From positions 1-19,759 of the forward strand of contig CALWAJ010000015.1 in the NCBI GenBank assembly GCA_944373065.1: a stretch of DNA of 19,759 bases. The letters are read 5' to 3'. Source of the DNA: an uncultured Bacilli bacterium (GTDB lineage Bacteria; Bacillota_I; Bacilli_A; RF39; UBA660). Both the position numbers and the translations under genes were made by a program. The notes below the pieces were generated by a model. The model was not told where the DNA came from, did no database searches, and was given only the letters and a program-made list of their open reading frames with translations. Positions 14,577-19,759 of the stretch are shown in pieces (position 1 is the stretch's first letter; every line of letters begins with the position of its first letter).

Positions 14577-16577
14577 ATGTCTATTAGTAAAGAAGAAATA
14601 GTAAAAGAAAAGAAGAAGTTACAGGATGTTTTAGAAAAACTTGATAAAGAGATTAAAGAATCTAGTAGTGATTTGTTCTTAAAGGAAGAAGAACTTATTA
14701 ATTTTAGAAAGCTTAATTACCAAGATAAATCATCTTTTGATAGTGCCGAATTTAATCAAGTAATGGCCAGTGATGAGTTAGAAGCTTTAAGAGTACTTAG
14801 TAAAAGAAAATATTATAAGTCTTTAATTAACATTAAAGATAAGCCTTATTTTGCATCATTCCTCTATAAAGATAATGAAGGTAATACTTATGATATTTAT
14901 ATGGCTTTAACTTATTTAAAAGATGAGAATTATGATAATATTCTTTATGATTGGCGAAGTCCTATTTGCAGCTTGTTTTATGATTATGAAGTAGGTCCTT
15001 GTAAATATAGAGTAGATGACTATGTTCATGAGGGAAGTCTTTTAAGAAAAAGACAATATATAATAGAGAAGAGAAAGCTTATAAATGTTTTTGATAATTC
15101 TCTAAATATAGATGATGAACTATTACAAAAAGTAATCGCTACAACTGATAATGAAAAGATGAAAAACATAGTTAATACTATTCAAGCAGAACAAAATAAA
15201 ATAATTCGTAACTTAGATGACCATAATCTAATAGTACAAGGTATCGCTGGTAGTGGGAAAACATCTGTGGCCTTACATCGTATCGCTTTCCTTCTATATA
15301 GAATTAATAATTTAAGTTCTAATAATGTTTTAATCTTTTCACCTAATAAGATATTTTCAGAGTATATTTCTAATGTCTTACCGGAATTAGGAGAAACGAA
15401 TACACTTGAGACAACCTTTAGTGATTATTTAAGTTATTTCTTAAAAGAGTATAAAAATATAGAGAGTTTTCCTTCATTTATTAGTAAGTATTATAAAGGT
15501 GATAAAAGCGATGTAGATATTATTAAATATAAACAGAGTAAAGAGATTATTAAAGACTTGGATAATTATATTAATGACTTTTTAATAAACTTTAAAGTTA
15601 TTAATAATATAGAACTTGATAAGATAAATGTAGTGAGTAGGGATGAGTTAAACTACTTACTTAAAGATAAATATAGTAGATTCCCTTTAGTAGAAAGGAT
15701 TGATGAAGCTGCTAAATATTTATCGTTAAAGTATTATGGAACTCCTGGTAAGAGAAAGGCTCCTATTAGAAAGTTAATTAAAGAAAATATTAATATATCT
15801 TTAAATATAAAAGATATTTATAAAGACTTCTTTAAGAGTAGTTATGCTAAATATAAGTTAGAGATAAAAAATACCAAAGTAATAGGTTATGATGATGCCC
15901 TGCTTGTATCGTACTTAAAAGGTAAATTATTTGGTTTTCCTTATAATAATTATATTAAACAAGTAGTTATAGATGAAGCTCAGGACTATAATTACTTACA
16001 ATATGTAATTATTAAAGAAATGTTTAAAAAAGCAGATTTTACCATATTAGGTGATGTTAATCAGAATATTAATCCTTATTATAAATATGACACTTTAGAA
16101 GAGTTAAAAGAGATATTTAGTGATAGTAATTACTTAGAGTTATTAAAGACTTATAGGTCAACAAAGGAGATAATTGAATATACTAATAAAATATTAAATT
16201 TAGATTATGTTAATGCTATTAAGAAGAGTAATAATAAAGATGTTCTTATTAGAAAACCTAAAGATATTAAAGAGGCATTACTTACTGATATAAATACTCT
16301 TACTAATACATATAAGTCTCTTGCTATCATCACTAAAGAAGATAGGGAAGCTGAAGTTATTTATGATTTGTTAAAAGATGACTTAAATATTAGTTTACTA
16401 ACTGAAGAGTCTAAAGCATTTATTAAAGATTTAGTGGTAGTTCCAAGTTATATTGCAAAAGGGTTAGAGTTTGATAGTGTTATTATAATAGATAGTGATG
16501 AGACCTTTAAGAATAATAAATACCTTTATTATGTCGCTTGTACAAGAGCAAGAGAGGAGCTTATTATCTATGAGTAA
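14577..16577 (+). CDS. helD: HelD-family UvrD-like ATPase (RNA polymerase recycling factor)
   Basis: 666 residues. The N-terminal 1-60 is a charged coiled coil (KKKLQDVLEKLDKEIKES), as in HelD, where it enters the RNA polymerase secondary channel. The superfamily 1 motor follows: Walker A GIAGSGKTSVALHRIAFLLY (about 223-242), Walker B VVIDEAQDYNYLQY (about 463-476), motif III FTILGDVNQNINP, TYRSTKEII (about 524-532), and the C-terminal KGLEFDSVIII and YYVACTRAREELII. HelD frees RNA polymerase from nucleic acid in Gram-positive bacteria. The protein is shorter than Bacillus HelD. GGAGG lies 6 bases before the ATG. The end overlaps the GreA-family gene by 8 bases. Confidence 0.88.
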   Translation: MSISKEEIVKEKKKLQDVLEKLDKEIKESSSDLFLKEEELINFRKLNYQDKSSFDSAEFNQVMASDELEALRVLSKRKYYKSLINIKDKPYFASFLYKDNEGNTYDIYMALTYLKDENYDNILYDWRSPICSLFYDYEVGPCKYRVDDYVHEGSLLRKRQYIIEKRKLINVFDNSLNIDDELLQKVIATTDNEKMKNIVNTIQAEQNKIIRNLDDHNLIVQGIAGSGKTSVALHRIAFLLYRINNLSSNNVLIFSPNKIFSEYISNVLPELGETNTLETTFSDYLSYFLKEYKNIESFPSFISKYYKGDKSDVDIIKYKQSKEIIKDLDNYINDFLINFKVINNIELDKINVVSRDELNYLLKDKYSRFPLVERIDEAAKYLSLKYYGTPGKRKAPIRKLIKENINISLNIKDIYKDFFKSSYAKYKLEIKNTKVIGYDDALLVSYLKGKLFGFPYNNYIKQVVIDEAQDYNYLQYVIIKEMFKKADFTILGDVNQNINPYYKYDTLEELKEIFSDSNYLELLKTYRSTKEIIEYTNKILNLDYVNAIKKSNNKDVLIRKPKDIKEALLTDINTLTNTYKSLAIITKEDREAEVIYDLLKDDLNISLLTEESKAFIKDLVVVPSYIAKGLEFDSVIIIDSDETFKNNKYLYYVACTRAREELIIYE

Positions 16578-17049
16578 GATATATTTAGATAAATTGGGTT
16601 ATGAGAATTATTTAAAGAGTCTTGAAGATATAAAAAAAGCAATAGATGAAAATGCTAAACTTATGAGTCTTTATGCAAGTGATGATGCTTATGGAGATGG
16701 CTGGCATGATAACTTTGCTTATGAAGAGACAATGAGAAAGGAAGCTGAGTTATTTCAAAAATATAATAAAAAGAAAAGCATGTTAAAAGATATTGTTATT
16801 GTAGATAAAAAATCTAATGGCACAGTTAGCCTTAATATGAAAGTAGAGTTATTATTTATAGATGATGATTTAGTTGAAGAATATATAATAACTGGTGATA
16901 TTAACAGCAATATAGATGATAAAAGTATTACAATAAACAGTCCTTTAGGTTCTGCAATTTATGGTAAAAAAGTAGGAGATAAAGTAAGTTATAAAGTAGG
17001 AGATAATACTTATAATGTAGAGATATTAGGGATAGTTGCTAATGATTAG
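16570..17049 (+). CDS. GreA/GreB-family transcription elongation factor
   Basis: 159 residues from the ATG at 16570, with AGGAG at 16555-16559; a longer frame from 16495 is only out-of-frame overlap with helD. Residues 1-80 form the N-terminal coiled-coil hairpin. The tip reads GDGWHDNFAYEE (42-53), matching the GreA tip GDLKENAEY but with one extra residue between the two acidic positions (D43 and D47 here). Residues 85-159 are the C-terminal FKBP-like domain, with the signature NSPLGSAIYGKKVGDKVSY and ending VEILGI. Gre factors stimulate cleavage of backtracked RNA in polymerase. Length matches GreA (about 158). The 8-base overlap with helD pairs two secondary-channel RNA polymerase factors in one operon. 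It may be a second Gre paralogue and not the housekeeping GreA. Confidence 0.82.
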   Translation: MSKIYLDKLGYENYLKSLEDIKKAIDENAKLMSLYASDDAYGDGWHDNFAYEETMRKEAELFQKYNKKKSMLKDIVIVDKKSNGTVSLNMKVELLFIDDDLVEEYIITGDINSNIDDKSITINSPLGSAIYGKKVGDKVSYKVGDNTYNVEILGIVAND

Positions 17050-17065
17050 TGGAAAATATTGGTAG

Positions 17066-17093
17066 TTGCATAATTTTAAAATTATTGTATAAT
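17066..17093 (+). promoter_or_regulatory. Promoter of the antisense (antitoxin) RNA
   Basis: TTGCAT (17066-17071), 16-base spacer, TATAAT (17088-17093). A 16-base perfect palindrome ATAATTTTAAAATTAT (17070-17085) fills the spacer. Predicted start is near 17100. No protein frame with a ribosome binding site follows. Confidence 0.7.
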
Positions 17094-17118
17094 ATAAGTA
17101 AGTGAGAGATAATCTCAT

Positions 17119-17142
17119 AAAAAAGGACACTCTACTTGAGTG
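17119..17142 (-). terminator. Probable terminator of the toxin mRNA
   Basis: Read on the minus strand, CACTC/GAGTG (17142-17138 with 17132-17128) around a 5-base loop is followed by TCC and six T residues (17124-17119). The short stem and gap before the T run make it moderate. Confidence 0.45.
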
Positions 17143-17148
17143 CTTGCC
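17126..17148 (+). repeat. Inverted repeat left arm (3' fold-back arm of the toxin mRNA)
   Basis: It starts GACACT and ends GTGCTTGCC. The reverse complement of 17305-17326 starts and ends with the same motifs, with a different 7-8-base centre. In the minus-strand toxin mRNA this arm lies just before the 3' T run and can pair with the extreme 5' end: 11 bp from GGGUGCUUGCC with GGCAAGCACUC plus 6 bp GACACU with AGUGUC. Confidence 0.75.
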
Positions 17149-17165
17149 TTTATTTGTTAGGTTAC

Positions 17166-17197
17166 AGCACTATCCTAAAATGGATGGTGCTATTTTT
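17166..17197 (+). terminator. Strong terminator of the antisense RNA
   Basis: AGCACTATCC (17166-17175), loop TAAAAT, GGATGGTGCT (17182-17191): a 10-bp stem with one G-U pair, then A and TTTTT. The same bases encode the last codons and stop of the toxin on the other strand. Confidence 0.88.
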
Positions 17198-17274
17198 ATA
17201 AGTTCAGTTAATATAAGTAAAAGAAAATATATTATTCCAACAAGGAAAAGGATTAAAAAATCTTTCTTTCCCAT
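17170..17274 (-). CDS. Candidate type I toxin: 34-aa hydrophobic peptide
   Basis: The ATG (17274-17272) is preceded on the minus strand by AAAGGAGG (17290-17283) at 8-base spacing, one of the strongest ribosome binding sites in the window. The peptide starts MGKKDF, has a membrane-spanning core (LILFLVGIIYFLLLIL, residues 7-22) and ends in a short polar tail (TELIKIAPSILG). This charge-helix-charge plan is that of small membrane toxins such as TxpA, BsrG and Fst, though I recognise no exact family. AGGA in the ribosome binding site can pair with TCCT just before the start codon, a local block on translation. An in-frame upstream extension to 17379 lacks a start with ribosome binding site and would cross the fold-back arm. 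Toxicity is inferred, not shown. Confidence 0.68.
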   Translation of the reverse strand: MGKKDFLILFLVGIIYFLLLILTELIKIAPSILG

Positions 17275-17304
17275 AGGAACCACCTCCTTTACTGAAAAGA
17301 AAAT

Positions 17305-17326
17305 GGCAAGCACCCGTTCAAGTGTC
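17305..17326 (-). repeat. Inverted repeat right arm (5' fold-back arm of the toxin mRNA)
   Basis: On the minus strand it reads GACACTTG then GTGCTTGCC at its end, beginning at the predicted first base of the toxin mRNA. It can pair with the 17126-17148 arm at the 3' end of the same RNA, or locally as CACTT/GGGTG. Its sequence is nearly the same as part of the antisense RNA, so the antisense RNA also mimics it. Confidence 0.75.
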
Positions 17327-17333
17327 AATATAT

Positions 17334-17362
17334 ATACTAGCAAATGTTTGTTCTGATTGGAA
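17334..17362 (-). promoter_or_regulatory. Predicted toxin promoter
   Basis: On the minus strand TTCCAA (17362-17357), 17 bases, TAGTAT (17339-17334), with TG one base before the -10 (extended -10, TGCTAGTAT). Predicted start is near 17327, exactly at the fold-back arm. The -35 is weak. Confidence 0.45.
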
Positions 17363-17380
17363 GTGGCAATTATTTCCAAT
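17356..17380. promoter_or_regulatory. Palindrome over the toxin -35 region
   Basis: ATTGGAA (17356-17362) and TTCCAAT (17374-17380) are perfect 7-base arms separated by 11 bases. The inner arm contains the predicted toxin -35. It could be a protein operator; no T run follows on either side at terminator distance. Confidence 0.35.
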
Positions 17381-17412
17381 TATAAAAAAATGATAGTAAC
17401 TATTAGTGTGTA

Positions 17413-17441
17413 TTTTCAAAAGTTAATAGATGTGTTAGAAT
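17413..17441 (+). promoter_or_regulatory. Possible promoter of the 17472-18289 operon
   Basis: TTTTCA (17413-17418), 17 bases, TAGAAT (17436-17441). The match to consensus is modest. AGGAGG follows at 17458-17463 before the ATG at 17472. Confidence 0.4.
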
Positions 17442-17471
17442 AAAATTAATTGAAACAGGAGGAGTTAATTT

Positions 17472-17891
17472 ATGTTTGGTAAGAAGAAAAAGAATATTAT
17501 CGATGATAAAAATACCAATAATTCACAAGAAAAATATACTTTGAAAGAAAGTTATAATGCTGATGAATTGTTTTTAGCAAGATTTAAATGGGTATCAAGT
17601 GAAGTTACAGATTTTGGACCTATGGATAAAGAAACAGAAATAAAATATATTTTTGAGAAAGTTGAAGAGAAATATAAAGAGGTTTTTACAGGCTTTGAAG
17701 CAGATGTAGTTTCTGAATATTTTAATTATCCATACGTTGTAGATATTGTTCCTTTAACTGAAGTCCACGAGGAATTTAAAGGAACAAAGTTTCCTAGATT
17801 AGGAATGTTATTACTATTTAATGATGTTAATAAAAAAGAAATGCAAGAAGAAAGAGGTTATCAAAAGAAATTGGAGAGTGATAATAAATGA
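17472..17891 (+). CDS. Unrecognised 139-aa acidic protein
   Basis: ACAGGAGGAG upstream gives a clear ribosome binding site 8 bases from the ATG. The product begins with a basic stretch (MFGKKKKNI), then a polar linker to about residue 27, then a folded-looking domain with aromatic and acidic residues (LFLARFKWVSSEV, EIKYIFEKVEEKYKEVF, YPYVVDIVPL, FPRLGMLLLFND). No signal peptide or membrane helix. I do not recognise the family. Its stop overlaps the start of the flavin-binding-like protein gene by 4 bases (ATGA), so the two are coupled. Confidence 0.72.
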   Translation: MFGKKKKNIIDDKNTNNSQEKYTLKESYNADELFLARFKWVSSEVTDFGPMDKETEIKYIFEKVEEKYKEVFTGFEADVVSEYFNYPYVVDIVPLTEVHEEFKGTKFPRLGMLLLFNDVNKKEMQEERGYQKKLESDNK

Positions 17892-18289
17892 AAGAAGTAT
17901 ATGATTTTTTAGTAAAAACAGAAGTTAATTATTTAAGTGCTATTGATGGAGATAAACCAAGTTGCAGGCCTTTTGGTGCACCAATTATATATGATGATAA
18001 GATTTATATTTTGACTAGTAAACATAAAAATGTTTCTAAACAAATAAATAAAAATAATAACGTTTGTATTGTCGCTTATGATGGAGAGACCTGGCTTAGG
18101 ATAAACTGTAAATTAATAGATGATAGTAGTAATACAAATGCTAAATCTAAATTTTTAGAAGAATTTGATGATTTAGAAGAAGCGGGTTATAGTTTAGATA
18201 ATCCTGATATGCAAGTTTTATATATGAGTAATGTAGAAGCAATTCTTTATGATGAAGATGGTAAAGAATTAAAAGAATATAAATTTTAA
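17888..18289 (+). CDS. Pyridoxamine 5'-phosphate oxidase-like (FMN-binding split barrel) protein
   Basis: 133 residues matching the small pyridoxamine-phosphate-oxidase-like family. Strand-rich features are: VNYLSAIDGDKPSCRPFGAPIIYDDKIYILTSKHKNVSKQI near the N-terminus, where the RPFG and the TSKHKNVSKQI segments form the usual FMN phosphate-binding surface, then NVCIVAYDGETWLRINCKL, and a C-terminal helix and strand MQVLYMSNVEAILYDEDGK. Such proteins bind FMN or F420-like cofactors or serve in general redox reactions; the substrate cannot be read from sequence. Translation is coupled to the preceding gene by ATGA. Confidence 0.82.
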   Translation: MKEVYDFLVKTEVNYLSAIDGDKPSCRPFGAPIIYDDKIYILTSKHKNVSKQINKNNNVCIVAYDGETWLRINCKLIDDSSNTNAKSKFLEEFDDLEEAGYSLDNPDMQVLYMSNVEAILYDEDGKELKEYKF

Positions 18290-18298
18290 AAATAAAAT

Positions 18299-18363
18299 GA
18301 CCAGAGGCTTCTAAAGTTTCCCTGGCACTACTCGGTATTAATATAACATTTTAATCATAGCCT
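18299..18363. other. GC-rich structured stretch, possible RNA element
   Basis: In very AT-rich surroundings, 18301-18335 is GC-rich and can fold: CCAG (18301-18304) with CTGG (18322-18325), GG with CC, and an inner CTT/AAG hairpin. AGGCT (18305-18309) is also complementary to AGCCT (18359-18363), an alternative or pseudoknot pairing. A terminator lies at 18426-18450 and a gene starts at 18507, the order expected of a leader or riboswitch, but I match no known class. The rest of 18290-18506 is AT-rich without a frame. Confidence 0.3.
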
Positions 18364-18425
18364 GTCAAAAGATTTTTATAAACCATAATAATAATTAAAC
18401 ATATTAATTAGTAAAAAATAAAACT

Positions 18426-18450
18426 AGATACTTTATATAGGTATCTTTTT
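18426..18450 (+). terminator. Intrinsic terminator before the LPD3-like pseudogene
   Basis: AGATAC (18426-18431), 9-base loop, GTATCT (18441-18446) and a T run to 18450, then AATTTTT. Confidence 0.55.
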
Positions 18451-18506
18451 AATTTTTGGAGCAAAAAAATGTTTCTCGTTAATTATATATATGAGGAGGA
18501 ACATTT

Positions 18507-19036
18507 ATGAGCATGAAAAAAGTTGGCTCGATAGAAGTATATGAGCTTGATGAAAATTTAGACAAATATACAAGGAAAGAAAGGGAAGAGTATATAAATG
18601 AACTCTTTAAACAAGAGTATCAAGGCAAAGAAATATCTTATCTTCTGAATGGGGAAGAGATAAAGGCTTTGATTAATCAAACGACTAGAAAGAATTTTGG
18701 GCATACCAGCATTCAGGAAAATATGAAACAAATAAATCATATAATGCTAGACAAAATATTGCCTTTAGTGGTGATTATATTGATATGATATCAAATACTT
18801 CTTATAATTATTCTAAAGATGAACAAAAAGAATTTCAAAAGAAACATTTTAAGAGTAGTAAATGGCATTATTTTAAAAAAATTATTAAATGTAATAACTC
18901 TTTTTTCTCTGTTAATATTGATATTCTTGAAAAAAATGGTAATTATTATATTTATAATACAAAATTAAAAGAGGTGGATGCTCCAGCCTTAAGCCGAAGT
19001 ATGATATCCACCTCTTCTACAACTAATATATCATAG
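18507..19036 (+). pseudogene. Frameshifted LPD3-like (large polyvalent protein-associated) gene
   Basis: AGGAGG (18494-18499) and the ATG at 18507 open a frame that reads to about INH at 18740, then runs into a hydrophobic out-of-frame tail ending at 18788. The true continuation is in another frame: NARQNIAFSGDYIDMISNTS from 18743 to a stop at 19036. A single-base deletion near 18735-18745 would restore a protein of about 176 residues. The restored pattern, NGEEIKALINQTTRKNF, then IAFSGDYIDMISNTSY, then SKWHYFKKIIK...FFSVNIDI...GNYYIYNTKL, resembles LPD3, a domain of phage and conjugative-element polyvalent proteins, here without its usual larger protein. Two separate proteins or a sequencing error remain possible. 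Confidence 0.55.
18962..19031 (+). repeat. Palindromic tandem repeat, copy 1 (3' end of the LPD3-like gene)
   Basis: A 70-bp unit repeated 122 bases downstream at 84 percent identity (59 of 70). It holds an 11-bp stem: AGAGGTGGAT (18970-18979) with ATCCACCTCT (19006-19015) plus one outer A-T pair, around a 26-base loop with CTTAAG at its centre. It encodes the tail KLKEVDAPALSRSMISTSS. Confidence 0.85.
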
Positions 19037-19083
19037 GTACTAAATAATATGCAAGAAAAAATTTAAAAAAATTAAAAGAAAAA

Positions 19084-19158
19084 AAATTAAAAGAAGTGGA
19101 TGCCCAAGCATTAAGCTCAGGTATGATATCCATTTCTTCTACAAATAATATACATTAA
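19084..19158 (+). repeat. Palindromic tandem repeat, copy 2 (duplicated gene tail)
   Basis: It encodes KLKEVDAQALSSGMISISS and ends at a stop 19156-19158, but the frame has no start codon after the stop at 19045, so it is not an independent gene. The stem AGAAGTGGAT (19092-19101) with ATCCATTTCT (19128-19137) keeps pairing: one G-C became A-T by change on both arms, another became G-U. Confidence 0.85.
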
Positions 19159-19229
19159 TATTAGTTAATAATTAATAATTTTAATGCATAAACTTAATTT
19201 TTTTGATACTATATTAATGGGTGAAATTT

Positions 19230-19759
19230 ATGGAGAAAATATTAATTGTAGAAGATGATGAAACTTTAAGAGATGAGCTATCTAATTTATTATCTAATTC
19301 TGGGTATGAAGTATTAGTATTAACAGACTTTAAAAACAGTAAAGAAGAGATTATTAAATTAAATCCTGATTTAATACTTTTAGATATAAATATTCCTTAT
19401 CTAAATGGAGAGGTATTACTTAAAAGCCTTCGTGATGATAAAGTAAATACTCCTGTTATTATACTAACTAGTAGTAATAAAACAATTGATGAAGTACTAT
19501 CTATTAGTTATGGAGCGGATGATTATATTACTAAACCATATAATCCTACAATACTGTTACTTAGAATTAATAATATCTTCAAAAGAATGAAGAAAAGCTT
19601 TGATTATTTAGAATATGATGATTTGAAGATATATCCTAATAAGGGGATTGTTGTTAAAAATGAAGAAGAGTTTTACTTAACGAAAAATGAAATGTTAATC
19701 TTTACTTATCTTTTAAATAATAGAGGAAATATTGTAAGCCGTGATGATTTAATGAGTTA
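19230..19759 (+). CDS. OmpR-family response regulator (BceR-like), cut by the window end
   Basis: The ATG at 19230 follows GGGTGA (19219-19224). The frame stays open to the last base, giving 176 codons. The receiver is complete: MEKILIVEDDETLRDEL with acidic D9/D10, LLDINIPYLNG with the phospho-acceptor Asp near 53, ILTSSN switch Thr, and GADDYITKPYNP with the conserved Lys. The winged-helix domain begins near residue 125 (FYLTKNEMLIFTYLLNNRGNIVSRDDLMS) and is incomplete. It parallels the regulator at 9335 (shared VEDDE/IEDDE start, TKPYN, LLLLKI/LLLRI), so it is a paralogue and a kinase gene is expected next. TATATT at 19210-19215 may be its -10. Confidence 0.9.
   Translation, partial: MEKILIVEDDETLRDELSNLLSNSGYEVLVLTDFKNSKEEIIKLNPDLILLDINIPYLNGEVLLKSLRDDKVNTPVIILTSSNKTIDEVLSISYGADDYITKPYNPTILLLRINNIFKRMKKSFDYLEYDDLKIYPNKGIVVKNEEEFYLTKNEMLIFTYLLNNRGNIVSRDDLMS

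Larger units (their letters stand above)
17100..17198 (+). ncRNA. Candidate type I antitoxin RNA, antisense to the toxin mRNA 3' end
   Basis: A consensus promoter and a strong terminator delimit about 100 nt of non-coding RNA on the plus strand. It contains three hairpins: GAGA/TCTC near 17105-17116, CACTC/GAGTG (17128-17132 with 17138-17142), and the terminator stem 17166-17191. It is complementary to the last roughly 80 nt of the minus-strand toxin transcript, including its 3' fold-back arm and last codons. The geometry matches txpA/RatA of Bacillus subtilis, where antisense RNA overlaps the 3' end of the toxin mRNA and directs its RNase III decay. Boundaries are predicted from promoter and terminator only. 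Confidence 0.65.

Noticed and set aside
16495..16569. Longer N-terminus for the GreA-family gene
   Set aside because: It would be read out of frame through the conserved end of helD. The ATG at 16570 has AGGAG and gives the normal GreA length.
17102..17356. An 84-codon plus-strand frame across the toxin locus
   Set aside because: It has no ribosome binding site (its start is within a few bases of the predicted RNA 5' end), crosses the strong antisense-RNA terminator, and has no protein-like pattern. The minus-strand peptide explains the region better.
17275..17379. N-terminal extension of the minus-strand peptide to 69 residues
   Set aside because: The longer frame would begin without a ribosome binding site and would put the strong AAAGGAGG inside the gene; the 34-residue form starts 8 bases after it.
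18558..18740. A 60-codon minus-strand frame
   Set aside because: It is antisense to the LPD3-like gene and has no ribosome binding site.
1..19759. CRISPR arrays, tRNA and rRNA genes
   Set aside because: I saw no regularly spaced repeats, no tRNA-like cloverleaf with a TTCGA arm, and no conserved rRNA segments.

Overview
The window is strongly AT-rich bacterial DNA with tight gene packing, AGGAGG-type ribosome binding sites and Bacillus-like promoters (TTGACA/TATAAT). TGA serves as a stop (for example at the ends of the VTT-protein gene, the first response regulator and the gene at 17472) and every Trp is TGG, so the standard bacterial code is used and not the Mollicutes code 4. Gene content (RecD2, BceAB-type transporter with intramembrane-sensing kinase, HelD, UvsE, TasA/camelysin-like surface protein) points to a low-GC Firmicute of the Bacilli side, plausibly an uncultured gut lineage. 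That placement is inference.

Layout. 1-2420: recD2 and a small YtxH-like membrane protein. 2420-4390: a signal-anchored surface protein with a TasA-like N-terminal part and two tandem lectin-like repeats, whose putative variable loops differ in Arg codon use from the rest of the gene. 4391-4639: a non-coding stretch with a palindrome-overlapped promoter and a second promoter. 4640-5591: an Rpn/PD-(D/E)XK family nuclease with its own terminator. 5622-10992: a peptide-antibiotic resistance locus: BceA-like ATPase, BceB-like permease, a TVP38/TMEM64 (VTT) membrane protein, an unknown small protein with its own promoter, an OmpR-type regulator and a BceS-like kinase. 11089-13260: an AAA/DUF4143 ATPase convergent with and overlapping the UV-damage endonuclease gene uvsE. 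13335-14432: a degenerate SGNH-hydrolase-like protein. 14577-17049: helD overlapping a GreA-family gene, both acting on RNA polymerase.

17050-17471 looks like an ordinary 420-base gap but holds what I read as a complete type I toxin-antitoxin locus: a 34-residue hydrophobic peptide on the minus strand with a near-perfect Shine-Dalgarno, a convergent roughly 100-nt antisense RNA with promoter and strong terminator overlapping the last ~80 nt of the toxin mRNA, and a 22/23-nt inverted repeat that would pair the extreme 5' end of the toxin mRNA to its extreme 3' end (fold-back inhibition as in hok and other type I toxins). This is the best candidate for an undescribed system here.

17472-18289: a two-gene operon (unknown protein plus a pyridoxamine-phosphate-oxidase-like flavin protein). 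18290-19158: accessory DNA with a GC-rich hairpin, a terminator, a frameshifted LPD3-like polyvalent-protein gene, and two tandem copies of a palindromic 70-bp repeat that encode the same C-terminal tail and show a compensatory base-pair change. 19230-end: the start of a second OmpR-type response regulator, cut by the window edge, probably opening another BceRS-like module.
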